Shown: positions 51,701-59,070 of the stretch, in pieces | How positions within the stretch are numbered: position 1 is the first letter of the stretch | Layout: each line of letters begins with the position of its first letter | Assembly (NCBI GenBank): GCA_018672475.1 | Contig: JABHFS010000137.1 | Coordinates: 1 to 64,000 of the forward strand | Source of the DNA: Gemmatimonadota bacterium | GTDB lineage: Bacteria; Latescibacterota; UBA2968; UBA8231 | Reading direction: 5' to 3' | DNA: 64,000 nucleotides | Translations under genes and position numbers: made by a program | Notes under the pieces: generated by a model | Told to the model about the DNA's origin: nothing | Database searches by the model: none | Seen by the model: only the letters and a program-made list of their open reading frames with translations

Positions 51701-52537
51701 ATGAACGACACGGAAAAATTCCTCTTCGACCTTAACGGCTACCTAAAAGTCCCCGCCCTTCTCAACGACGACGAAGTAAAAGCCCTCAACGCCGCCTTTG
51801 ACGCCAACGACGACCAACGCGGCGAAGACGGCAACCACAACCCCGGTGACGGCGACGCACTAAAGGGCAAGCGCCGCGGCATGTTCCACGGCATGCTCGA
51901 ATGGGAGCAGCCCCACAGCCTGCCCTTCCGCGCACTACTCGCCCATAGAAAGATCGTCCCCTACCTTGACACTCTACTGGGCCGCGGTTGGAAAATGGAT
52001 CACTCGCCCTTTATGCTTTGCGGCGACAAAGGATCCGAAGGCCTGATCCTGCACGGTTCGACCGCCCGCCATTTCAACGGCTCGCAACACTATACTTACG
52101 GCAACGATCAGATGCGCTGCGGCATGATCGTCTGCTCGTTCCAACTCGCAGACGTCAACGAGGGCGACGGCGGCTTCTGCTGTATCCCGGGCAGTCACAA
52201 GGCCAACTTCCCGCTGCCCAAAGACATCCGCAACTGGGAAGCGCACCAAGAAATAGTCTACAACATCCCCTGTAATGCCGGTGACATGGTCATATTCAAC
52301 GAAGCTACCCTGCACGGCACCCTGCCCTGGCAAGGCGAACGCGAACGACGATCACTGCTCTACCGCTACTCGCCCAAATTCCTGCATTTTGCCGGAGGGA
52401 CCTACGAGACGAGCCAACCCGCATGGGTCAGCGAACTGACCGAAGCGCAACAAGCCGTCTTGGAGCCACCCTATCTTTACGATAGGCCCTTGATTGAAGA
52501 AGACGGTGAGACCGTGGTACGGCCCCGCGTCGGTTAA
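51701..52537 (+). CDS. Phytanoyl-CoA dioxygenase (PhyH) family protein
   Basis: A 278-residue PhyH-type enzyme, of a different subfamily from the other two. Motifs: FDLNGYLKVPALLNDDEVKA at the start, HGMLEWEQPHSLPFRALLAH, GGFCCIPGSHKANFPLP and NEATLHGTLPWQGERERRSL, giving the distal His and the 2-oxoglutarate Arg; the first His ligand is probably in ARHFNGSQHYTYGNDQ, without a plain H-x-D. AGGAG is correctly placed before ATG 51701, so the 27 upstream codons are not used. A metal-binding membrane protein gene follows after three bases. Confidence 0.85.
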   Translation: MNDTEKFLFDLNGYLKVPALLNDDEVKALNAAFDANDDQRGEDGNHNPGDGDALKGKRRGMFHGMLEWEQPHSLPFRALLAHRKIVPYLDTLLGRGWKMDHSPFMLCGDKGSEGLILHGSTARHFNGSQHYTYGNDQMRCGMIVCSFQLADVNEGDGGFCCIPGSHKANFPLPKDIRNWEAHQEIVYNIPCNAGDMVIFNEATLHGTLPWQGERERRSLLYRYSPKFLHFAGGTYETSQPAWVSELTEAQQAVLEPPYLYDRPLIEEDGETVVRPRVG

Positions 52538-52539
52538 CC

Positions 52540-53034
52540 TTGCCCTCGGGAAAAAACCACCTCAAAGCCGAAATCGCCGCCCTCGCCGCGATCATCGCAA
52601 TCATCACCGGTGCCAACTTTGCTTTTGAATTAGCCCACTGGGAAGACGAGTTCCAACCCCTGGCGCTCGTCTTTTCCGCCGCCTATCTGTTCTCGGCTCT
52701 ATTGCTCTCGCCGGACCTCGACCTCGCCCGCTCCGACCCGCACAACCGCTGGGGCTACCTGCGCGTCTGCTGGATCCCCTACGCCAAACTCTTCCGCCAC
52801 CGCGGGCTCTCGCACAACCCCCTTATCGGTCCCTTGAGCCGCTTGCTCTACCTAGGAGGATGGGCCGCATCAATCTTAGCCGGCCTGCACTACATATTTG
52901 CGGTTGAGATGAATTTTTTACGCGATGGGTGGGATGACTTACACGCCGCACCACTGTCGGCTCTGTCGTTGGGGCTAATCCTGCCCAACGAAATCCACAT
53001 TCTATTGGACAGGGCCTATAGCGACCCCCGTTAG
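52540..53034 (+). CDS. DUF2227-like putative metal-binding membrane protein
   Basis: A 164-residue protein starting at TTG just after the PhyH stop. MPSGKNHLKAEIAALAAIIA, followed by LLLSPDLDLARSDPHNRW and YAKLFRHRGLSHNPLIGPL, matches DUF2227 (metal-dependent hydrolase-like membrane family) with His/Asp ligands conserved. Three to four hydrophobic segments span it. The function is unknown; coupling to PhyH may be incidental. Confidence 0.75.
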   Translation: MPSGKNHLKAEIAALAAIIAIITGANFAFELAHWEDEFQPLALVFSAAYLFSALLLSPDLDLARSDPHNRWGYLRVCWIPYAKLFRHRGLSHNPLIGPLSRLLYLGGWAASILAGLHYIFAVEMNFLRDGWDDLHAAPLSALSLGLILPNEIHILLDRAYSDPR

Positions 53035-53039
53035 CGTTA

Positions 53040-53153
53040 TCAGTCGCCGAGCACACCGCGCACCGCGGCAAACCCGGCGAGCGTGAAAGGCTTGCCAATA
53101 AAATCCGCTGCGGGTTATTCCGACATCAGCACACCCTCCCCATACCCCGACAG
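53040..53153 (-). pseudogene. Relic of a response-regulator receiver domain (C-terminal part)
   Basis: On the minus strand one frame reads LSGYGEGVLMSE, a TAA stop at 53117-53115, then PAADFIGKPFTLAGFAAVRG VLGD and TGA. S-G-Y-x-E and F-I-x-K-P-F are the conserved switch and Lys motifs of receiver domains. Only the last third remains, closed by an in-frame stop and with several residues missing between the two motifs. It is a decayed fragment of a regulator or hybrid kinase. Confidence 0.65.
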
Positions 53154-53271
53154 CGTTCCACATAAACGGTCCACCTAAAGACATGCACTTCTCCTCCACA
53201 GCGCAGATCCGGTTTTGCTATACTCAAAATCAATCGTCATAATTCCCAAGAATAACACTTTATTGCACCAT

Positions 53272-53303
53272 AAAAAAAACCGCGAATTCCGAAGAATTCG
53301 CGG
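53272..53303 (-). terminator. Rho-independent terminator of the mannonate dehydratase gene
   Basis: On the minus strand CCGCGAATTC, a TTCG tetraloop and GAATTCGCGG form a perfect 10-bp stem, followed by eight T residues. It lies 24 bp after the stop at 53328, the textbook position. Confidence 0.92.
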
Positions 53304-53327
53304 CCACTACATCTGATTTGCGCAACC

Positions 53328-54323
53328 TTAACCGGCCTTGACGATTGCCTCCATCAGCCCCTTCATATACCCCACCGCCATCAAGCGGCCCTGCAACGCG
53401 TAGCCCGGGTGATCGTTACCTTCGCCCTCCATCGTTGGGGCATGGTCCGGACGCATCGGCCCCGAAAAACCCGATTCGATATAGGCTTTCATCGCCTCAT
53501 ACATATCCGTTTCGCCCTCCTCGTCGTGGAAAGTCTCCGAGAAATGGTCTGCGCTGCCGCCCTTATTGATATTGCGATAATGGGCAAAATGCATCTTGCC
53601 CGTACCGGCAAAGTGACGAATCCACTTGGGCACGTCGATGTTCATCTCGGTGAAACAGCCCTGGCAGAAAGTTAGACCATTGGCCGGCGAATCGACCAAA
53701 TCGAGCATGCGCTGGAAATTTTCCGGACTGGTCATAATGCGGCCGATGCCGCGGATCGGCGAACGCGGAGGATCATCGGGGTGCATCGCCAACTTGACGC
53801 CCGCCTCCTCCGCCACCGGTACCACCGCCTTGAGGAAATATTCGAGGCTGTCCCAAAGCTGGTCCTCGGGCACATTGCCCAACCGCGTCGGCCCACCGCG
53901 CTCGAAATCCTCGTGTCGATAGGTCGTCACCACCGCGCCACCTCTGGCCGGCGTCGAGAAATCGGTGCGCAACCAGCCGAAGCCGACCATCCAGTTATAA
54001 CAGAGAATAGGCACGCCGGCGCGCCCCATGTTGCGGATCGATTCGCAGTAATTTTCGATATCCTCATCGCGGCCGTCTTGCCCTAGCTTAACCCGCTCGG
54101 GCACTGGAACACCCTCATAGACCGAAAGTTTGAGTCCGTAGCTTTCGATTTCCTTGCGTTGCGCGAGCATGCCTTCGAAGGCCCAGATATCGCCCTGGCG
54201 GTTGCGCCGCCCTTCGGCGGGCAGACTGGTGACGACATGCGTTGCCCCCATTTGCGCCATATAGCGCAGACGCTCAGGGGTCGCGGGGGTTAAAAAACCG
54301 ATGCCGATGGGATATTTACTCAT
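53328..54323 (-). CDS. uxuA: D-mannonate dehydratase family protein
   Basis: A 331-residue TIM-barrel enzyme with the UxuA ligand set: KLAMHPDDPP (His181), GLTFCQGCF (Cys220), MHFAHYRNI (His248) and MRPDHAPTM (Asp293, His294). It would convert D-mannonate to 2-keto-3-deoxy-gluconate in glucuronate breakdown. GGAGGAAATAG precedes the ATG, and a strong terminator follows, so it is monocistronic. Bacterial members vary from 330 to 395 residues; this is at the short end. No uxaC or uxuB is visible in the window. Confidence 0.88.
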   Translation of the reverse strand: MSKYPIGIGFLTPATPERLRYMAQMGATHVVTSLPAEGRRNRQGDIWAFEGMLAQRKEIESYGLKLSVYEGVPVPERVKLGQDGRDEDIENYCESIRNMGRAGVPILCYNWMVGFGWLRTDFSTPARGGAVVTTYRHEDFERGGPTRLGNVPEDQLWDSLEYFLKAVVPVAEEAGVKLAMHPDDPPRSPIRGIGRIMTSPENFQRMLDLVDSPANGLTFCQGCFTEMNIDVPKWIRHFAGTGKMHFAHYRNINKGGSADHFSETFHDEEGETDMYEAMKAYIESGFSGPMRPDHAPTMEGEGNDHPGYALQGRLMAVGYMKGLMEAIVKAG

Positions 54324-54408
54324 CTATTTCCTCCGTCAATTATAACGCAATAAATTATATGGGATTATTTGCATGTCGGTGCCGAGTATCTAAAAAAGGC
54401 GGGCGCGG

Positions 54409-55146
54409 TCAAAACTTCAGCCCGAAACTGGCCCCGAACTTGAAGTCTTGCTTTTCGACACCCAAGGGCGGCTCCGAGTCAATGCGAAAATCCAATGAGG
54501 TCGTCTGATGCAAAGGTCCGATGATCGGCGTACTCAACTCGGCGGTGCCCAGTAGCCGTATGTCGCCGGGGTCACTTAGGGCGGTTTGCACATAAGCCGT
54601 CGTCGCGAAGCCAATCCTGCCGTCAAAGGAAAGATTGATATAATTGCTCCACCGCGCCAACTCGGTCGAAGCGGCATGCCGATCCGCAGGCAGCAGATCC
54701 ATTTTTTCGCGCTCCCACATCAACGCGCTGCCGAAGGAAAGAGTGGAATGCTCCGTCTCATAAGCATTAAACCGCAAGCCCGCGCCGGCGAGCATGCGAT
54801 TGTCGAGCCGACGCGGCTTGGCGTAGTCACCCTGGGCGAATATTTCGGGTTGGTAGCGCGCGTCTGCGAAGATGGTCCACCGCAAATGCAACACGCCGCT
54901 ATTGGCGAAACGCTTGCCACCGAGAAAACCGACCCCCCCTTTAAACACCCCAAGAAAGACGCCTCTGGTGGTGTTGACGGTGAGATTACCCTCTCCTTCG
55001 CTATTGACTACGTCGACATTGCCCAGATCCGCGCTCAGCGAAAAACGAGCGCCGCCGGTAATGCCCCTCTTACCGCGATAATGCTCAATATTGACCTGGG
55101 CCTGCAAGGAACTGACAAGCAGCAAGACCAACAACGCCACGACCAT
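54409..55146 (-). CDS. DUF481-type outer-membrane beta-barrel protein
   Basis: About 245 residues: signal peptide (VVALLVLLLVSSLQAQ), then alternating strands such as GGARFSLSADLGNVDVVNSE and SLDFRIDSEPPLGVEKQDFK, ending in the terminal Phe (FGASFGLKF) expected of outer-membrane barrels. This resembles DUF481 proteins. CAGGAGAATTG precedes the ATG. It implies an outer membrane in this organism. It is 46 bp downstream of the selenoprotein gene on the same strand. Confidence 0.75.
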   Translation of the reverse strand: MVVALLVLLLVSSLQAQVNIEHYRGKRGITGGARFSLSADLGNVDVVNSEGEGNLTVNTTRGVFLGVFKGGVGFLGGKRFANSGVLHLRWTIFADARYQPEIFAQGDYAKPRRLDNRMLAGAGLRFNAYETEHSTLSFGSALMWEREKMDLLPADRHAASTELARWSNYINLSFDGRIGFATTAYVQTALSDPGDIRLLGTAELSTPIIGPLHQTTSLDFRIDSEPPLGVEKQDFKFGASFGLKF

Positions 55147-55192
55147 TACAATTCTCCTGTCCTGGTATTTTTAGATCGGAGCAGGCGGCGGC

Positions 55193-56230
55193 TCACTCGC
55201 TCTTTAATAATTCTTTCGCCTCGGCTTCCTTGCGCGCCTCCTGCCAATCATAGTTCACTTCGCCTGCATAAAAGGCCTCGGGCGCGTCTATGGCCCAGAG
55301 CTGTTTGCGCATAAGCCAGTTCTGCGGATCGAGCCGCACCGCTTTCTTTAACCGCGCTATCGCCTCTTGCTTTTTTCCTTCCTGTAATAATGCGATAGCC
55401 ACCTGGAAATGGTCATCAGCCTGCTTTTCGCCCGGGTTCATCGGCTGCGGCAGACCGCCGCCAGGCAGACCGCACCAGCGCTTCGCTATCCCATCCGTCT
55501 CGGCCCATTCTTTCAAGTCGGCGAGGAATTCAGCGTCTTGAATATTAACGCTGCCCACCGGTCGCACCAACCGTCCGGTTTCATCGACGGCAATGCCCAC
55601 GGGTACATATTTGAGATTGTAGGCCTTGCCGATAAAATTGTATTGGTCCAAAAGCGCCCGATAGGTGCCCCCCGCTTTTTCGACCCAGGGGCGGGCCAAT
55701 TCGGCGCCCTGCGCGTCCTGGGCAATCACCACGACCTCGACCGCTTCACCGTGCTCCGCATAGAAAGACTGCCAGCCTGGCAGTTGCCCCCGGCACCCTC
55801 ACCACGAGGCCCACATATAAAAGAAGGTTTTTCTGCCGCGAAAAGACGCCGAGGAGACCAACGCGCCACTGAAGAGATCGGGCAACTCAAACACCGGCGG
55901 CACCTGCCCGATACCCAACCCGCTCTCGTCTTGCCGCCCTTGCAACACCGACAACACCCCGCCCTCGACACTCCACCGCAAATCCAGCGGCGCGGCGCAA
56001 GCGTCGATACGCACAAAACGCACCTCGTGTAAAACCTGTACTTCCGACGCGGCGAGCAGAATACACAGATCGCCACGGCACATCGCCCACTGGCCGTCCA
56101 CTTCTTTGCACTCGGCGGCGACGGCGCGGGCGAAAGCGTCGGCCGGCACCCAGACCACTTCGCCATCTTGGCGCGCGGCCGGCTGCAAGGCAAGCGAATA
56201 ATTATCCAACTCTAATGCTAATACTTGCAT
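55193..56230 (-). CDS. ResA/TlpA-like redoxin, probable selenoprotein (in-frame UGA read as Sec144)
   Basis: One frame of 345 codons is interrupted only by TGA at 55801-55799. Before it comes an N-terminal beta-rich domain (MQVLALELDNYSLALQPA) and the redoxin opening IGQVPPVFELPDLF and RGRKTFFYMWASW. After it the same frame continues GCRGQLPGWQSFYAEHG, VEVVVIAQDAQG, YNLKYVPVGIAVDETGRLV (cis-Pro region) and a TPR-like tail (HFQVAIALLQEGKKQEAIAR). UGA sits where the first active-site Cys of TlpA belongs, giving W-A-S-W-U-G-C. AGGAGGGTCGCAGG precedes ATG 56230. A SECIS-like hairpin follows the UGA. Without Sec insertion only a truncated, inactive protein would form; a nonsense mutation is the alternative. 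Confidence 0.8.
55768..55801 (-). promoter_or_regulatory. Candidate bacterial SECIS element (UGA plus stem-loop)
   Basis: After the UGA (55801-55799) 21 bases lead to a 3-base loop GGC (55777-55775), held by perfect 7-bp arms ACUGCCA (55784-55778) and UGGCAGU (55774-55768). A short apical loop with G among its first two bases, 16-37 nucleotides from the UGA, is the bacterial SECIS pattern as I recall it; this fits on every count. SelB binding is inferred. Confidence 0.7.
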
Positions 56231-56376
56231 CCTGCGACCCTCCTGCCCCTGCGCCGGTCGAGACCAGCTAAAAGCGTGGCGATACCCAATATGAAGCGCA
56301 TATCCCCAATCTACGCGCCCTCCATCCCGTGTCAAGATTTGACAGCAGACACCTCCACCGCTTAGCTAATATACCT

Positions 56377-57411
56377 ATGATCGGCAAAATTCTTTATATC
56401 CTCGCCACGGCCGGCTGTGTATGCGCCGCCATCGAATTCTTCGCGCGCGACCGCTTCCCCGAATTCCTCGAGCAAGACGAATTCGCCGAACTGTCCTTTA
56501 TCCGCCTGCTCAATTCCGGCGTAATATACCAGCCCGGTACAAGCAACTACGACCGGCGTTTCGGTTTTCTCAATAACCCCAATATCCGCGAAACCATCCG
56601 CACCGACGAATATGAATACACCGTCGAGACCAATTCCCTCGGTTTCCGCACCCACGAGATCACCGGCAAAACCGAAAGCCAACGCCGCCTGATGTTATTG
56701 GGCGACTCGATGTTCTTCGGCGTCGGCGTCGATTATCAGCAGACGATCCACGGCCTGCTCGAAAGTATGCGAGACTCACTGGCCGTCTATAACTACGCGA
56801 TGCTCGGCCATAATACGGTACAGTCGCTGATTGCGGCGCGCGCCTTCGCCCCCGCCGTCGCGCCCGACCACATCTTCTGCGGCGTTTTTCTCGGCAACGA
56901 CCTTATCTCCAACGCCCTCAACTACGCCGACCCTCAAAATCATATCGCCACCCACCTCGACCAAGTCACCGCAATGCAAACCCGCCTGCACACCGCGCTC
57001 GCCCCCTTCGCCTGGAGCACCGCCCTCAGAGCCGTGGCCTATTCGATCTACATACCCCGCCTCCGTTATCAGTTCGCGACCGAGCCCGATATGGTCGAAG
57101 CCACCTGTCGCCACCTCGCCGCCATCGACAGCACCGCCACGGCCGTCGGCAGTGCCTTCACCGCCGTACTGATCTATCCCAAGGACGCCGTCGCCGGTGG
57201 CCTCAAACAACAGTGGTCACAAAGCCGACAACCGGGCCGCCTCATCGCCGCCGACTGCCGCCGGCGCGGTATCGACGTTCTGGACCTGCTCGACCATATC
57301 GCCGGCGAAGACGATCGCCACCGCTATTATTACCCGCAAGACGGCCATTTTACACCCGCCGGCAACGCCCGCGTCGCACAATTAATCCACGAGCATTTCT
57401 CCCTGCGCTAA
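56377..57411 (+). CDS. SGNH/GDSL-type hydrolase-like membrane-anchored protein
   Basis: About 344 residues. An N-terminal hydrophobic helix (MIGKILYILATAGCVCAAIE) would anchor it in the membrane or act as an uncleaved signal. The SGNH blocks are RRLMLLGDSMFFGVGV (Ser), YNYAMLGHNT (Gly), CGVFLGNDLI (Asn) and DGHFTPAGNARVA (Asp and His). It is likely an esterase or acyltransferase acting on envelope glycans. I start at 56377, since the alternative ATG at 56329 adds residues overlapping the divergent promoter region; neither has a good ribosome site. Confidence 0.78.
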   Translation: MIGKILYILATAGCVCAAIEFFARDRFPEFLEQDEFAELSFIRLLNSGVIYQPGTSNYDRRFGFLNNPNIRETIRTDEYEYTVETNSLGFRTHEITGKTESQRRLMLLGDSMFFGVGVDYQQTIHGLLESMRDSLAVYNYAMLGHNTVQSLIAARAFAPAVAPDHIFCGVFLGNDLISNALNYADPQNHIATHLDQVTAMQTRLHTALAPFAWSTALRAVAYSIYIPRLRYQFATEPDMVEATCRHLAAIDSTATAVGSAFTAVLIYPKDAVAGGLKQQWSQSRQPGRLIAADCRRRGIDVLDLLDHIAGEDDRHRYYYPQDGHFTPAGNARVAQLIHEHFSLR

Positions 57412-57457
57412 ATTCGCGCATTGCTTTTCGCCGGTAATTCCCATATTCTTCCCCACC

Positions 57458-58603
57458 ATGTCCTTGCATATACAAACCGACTTTCCCGGCGGCAATGCCT
57501 GCGCCATCGACGTGCGCCAGACGGCCGACCGCGATATTGTCTACTTCAGTGCCGATCCGCGCGGCGGCACCGAAGCGCTCTGGTTCTACTTCCGCGTGGT
57601 CGAATGCAGCGAACGCCCCGTCGAACTAGTGCTGAGTAATCTCGACACCTGTCTCGGCGGCGGCAGCGAGCAATGGGAAAATGTCCGCCCCGTTATCCGC
57701 GAAGCCGGCTCCACCTGGCAACATCTGCCCAACGCCCAGATCGACACGCTCGCCGACGGGCGCCGCCAAGCAGCCTGGACCGTTACGCCTCGCTACGATT
57801 CCTTTGAATGCGCGCTGTGTTTCCCCTATGGCCTCGGTGATTTAGAAATGACGCGCGCCTCCTGCGGCGACTACTGGCATCTCGATCTCATCGGCGTGAC
57901 CTCCGGAGGCCAACCGCTACCGCGCTTGAGCAATACGCCAGCGGCAACCGAAGCCCCCGGCCTCTATCTCGTCGCTCGCCAACACGCGGGGGAAACACCG
58001 GGCTCTTGGGTCCTCGATGGTTTATTGCGGCGCGCGGCATCCGGCCTCGACCCGGCCGATTTGCTGATCTGGACAGTGCCCCTGGCCCATCTCGACGGAG
58101 TCGTCGCCGGAGCGTATGGCAAAGATCCCTTTCCCTGGGACCTAAACCGCGCCTGGACCAACCCACCAATGCGCCACGAGACCCGAGTCATAACAAGCGA
58201 TCTGACCCGCTGGGCCCAGCAAGCCAAACCAGCGCTCGCCATCGACTTTCACGCCCCCTCACCGACCGAGGCCGAGGGGGCCTATTTCTTTCTCCCCCGC
58301 GAAGAACGCCCCAAGGCTTCCCGTACCGCAGCACAAAAAGCCGTCAAAGGCATCGCGCCCGCTTTGCCCAAGGCCCTTTTACACGTACAACCCACCCGTC
58401 AAGTCGCCTATCCCTCCCGCTGGGACGCCACCGCGACTCTCGACGCCCATATCTGGGATCAGTTCAAAATCCCCTGCCTCGCCTTAGAAATACCCTACAC
58501 CTCCAGCCACCACACCTTGCTCACCCGCGATCAATACCGCCGCCTCGGTGCCACCTTGCTGGAAGGTATATGTGCGCATTTACAGGTCCCACTAGCTAGC
58601 TAA
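57458..58603 (+). CDS. M14 family zinc carboxypeptidase-like protein
   Basis: A 381-residue protein with an N-terminal beta domain (about 1-150) and a carboxypeptidase domain. Zinc ligands: His176 and Glu179 in LVARQHAGETPGSW, His265 in AIDFHAPSPT; Asn230-Arg231 in DLNRAW for the substrate carboxylate; the catalytic Glu in CLALEIPYTS. The organisation resembles cytosolic carboxypeptidase-like bacterial M14 members. No signal peptide. Peptide or amide-bonded sugar-amine substrates are possible. Confidence 0.82.
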   Translation: MSLHIQTDFPGGNACAIDVRQTADRDIVYFSADPRGGTEALWFYFRVVECSERPVELVLSNLDTCLGGGSEQWENVRPVIREAGSTWQHLPNAQIDTLADGRRQAAWTVTPRYDSFECALCFPYGLGDLEMTRASCGDYWHLDLIGVTSGGQPLPRLSNTPAATEAPGLYLVARQHAGETPGSWVLDGLLRRAASGLDPADLLIWTVPLAHLDGVVAGAYGKDPFPWDLNRAWTNPPMRHETRVITSDLTRWAQQAKPALAIDFHAPSPTEAEGAYFFLPREERPKASRTAAQKAVKGIAPALPKALLHVQPTRQVAYPSRWDATATLDAHIWDQFKIPCLALEIPYTSSHHTLLTRDQYRRLGATLLEGICAHLQVPLAS

Positions 58604-59029
58604 AGCCGATTTTCGTCCCTTTTATCCGCCCCACCTGCCCGCTAAACCCACAATATCATCGCCATATTGCGATTTATTATTTTATTTTTTCTTTATAAAT
58701 TACTGTTATAAATATACTTAACACTATTTTGATATATTTTTTTCGATGGGAATTAAAGTCGCTAGTTAAAATGCCGATATCATATGAATAGGAGGTTTCT
58801 ACTCATACTCCCCATGCGAATCGCAGCAACGATCGGACGGACCTTATGAGCCTTTTACACACCAACATTAGGCCAGTCCCTGACCATAGAAGCAACGACC
58901 AGAGATTCCACGCATATCGACGTGCACATCGGTGAAATGATCGACTCTTGTGCAAACACACGACGCCTAGGGAACGATTAAGACCCCCAACCCAGGGCTG
59001 AAGTCCATCTACAATGTGTGTCCCAAGGG
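58604..59029. other. Intergenic region with a very AT-rich core
   Basis: The stretch 58664-58752 is strongly AT-rich (runs of A/T up to ten), unlike any other part of the window, and could be a promoter, binding site for nucleoid proteins, or a transfer scar. A 21-codon frame at 58782 (MNRRFLLILPMRIAATIGRT) ends in TGA and continues open for 43 codons; I regard this as chance. Confidence 0.45.
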
Positions 59030-59064
59030 GGAAGCCCCGGTCGGTTTATCTGGCCGGGGCTTCC
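59030..59064 (-). terminator. GC-rich hairpin after the tandem MBL gene
   Basis: GGAAGCCCCGG (59030-59040) and CCGGGGCTTCC (59054-59064) are perfect 11-bp arms with a 13-base loop, seven bases beyond the stop at 59071. The following sequence has no T run on the minus strand, so it is a factor-assisted terminator or RNA-stabilising hairpin. Confidence 0.65.
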
Positions 59065-59070
59065 TATATT

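Noticed and set aside
58782-58977. Second candidate UGA-containing gene (MNRRFLLILPMRIAATIGRT, TGA, then 43 open codons)
   Set aside because: No family, no conserved active-site context around the UGA and no clear SECIS-like hairpin; chance read-through in an AT-rich region.
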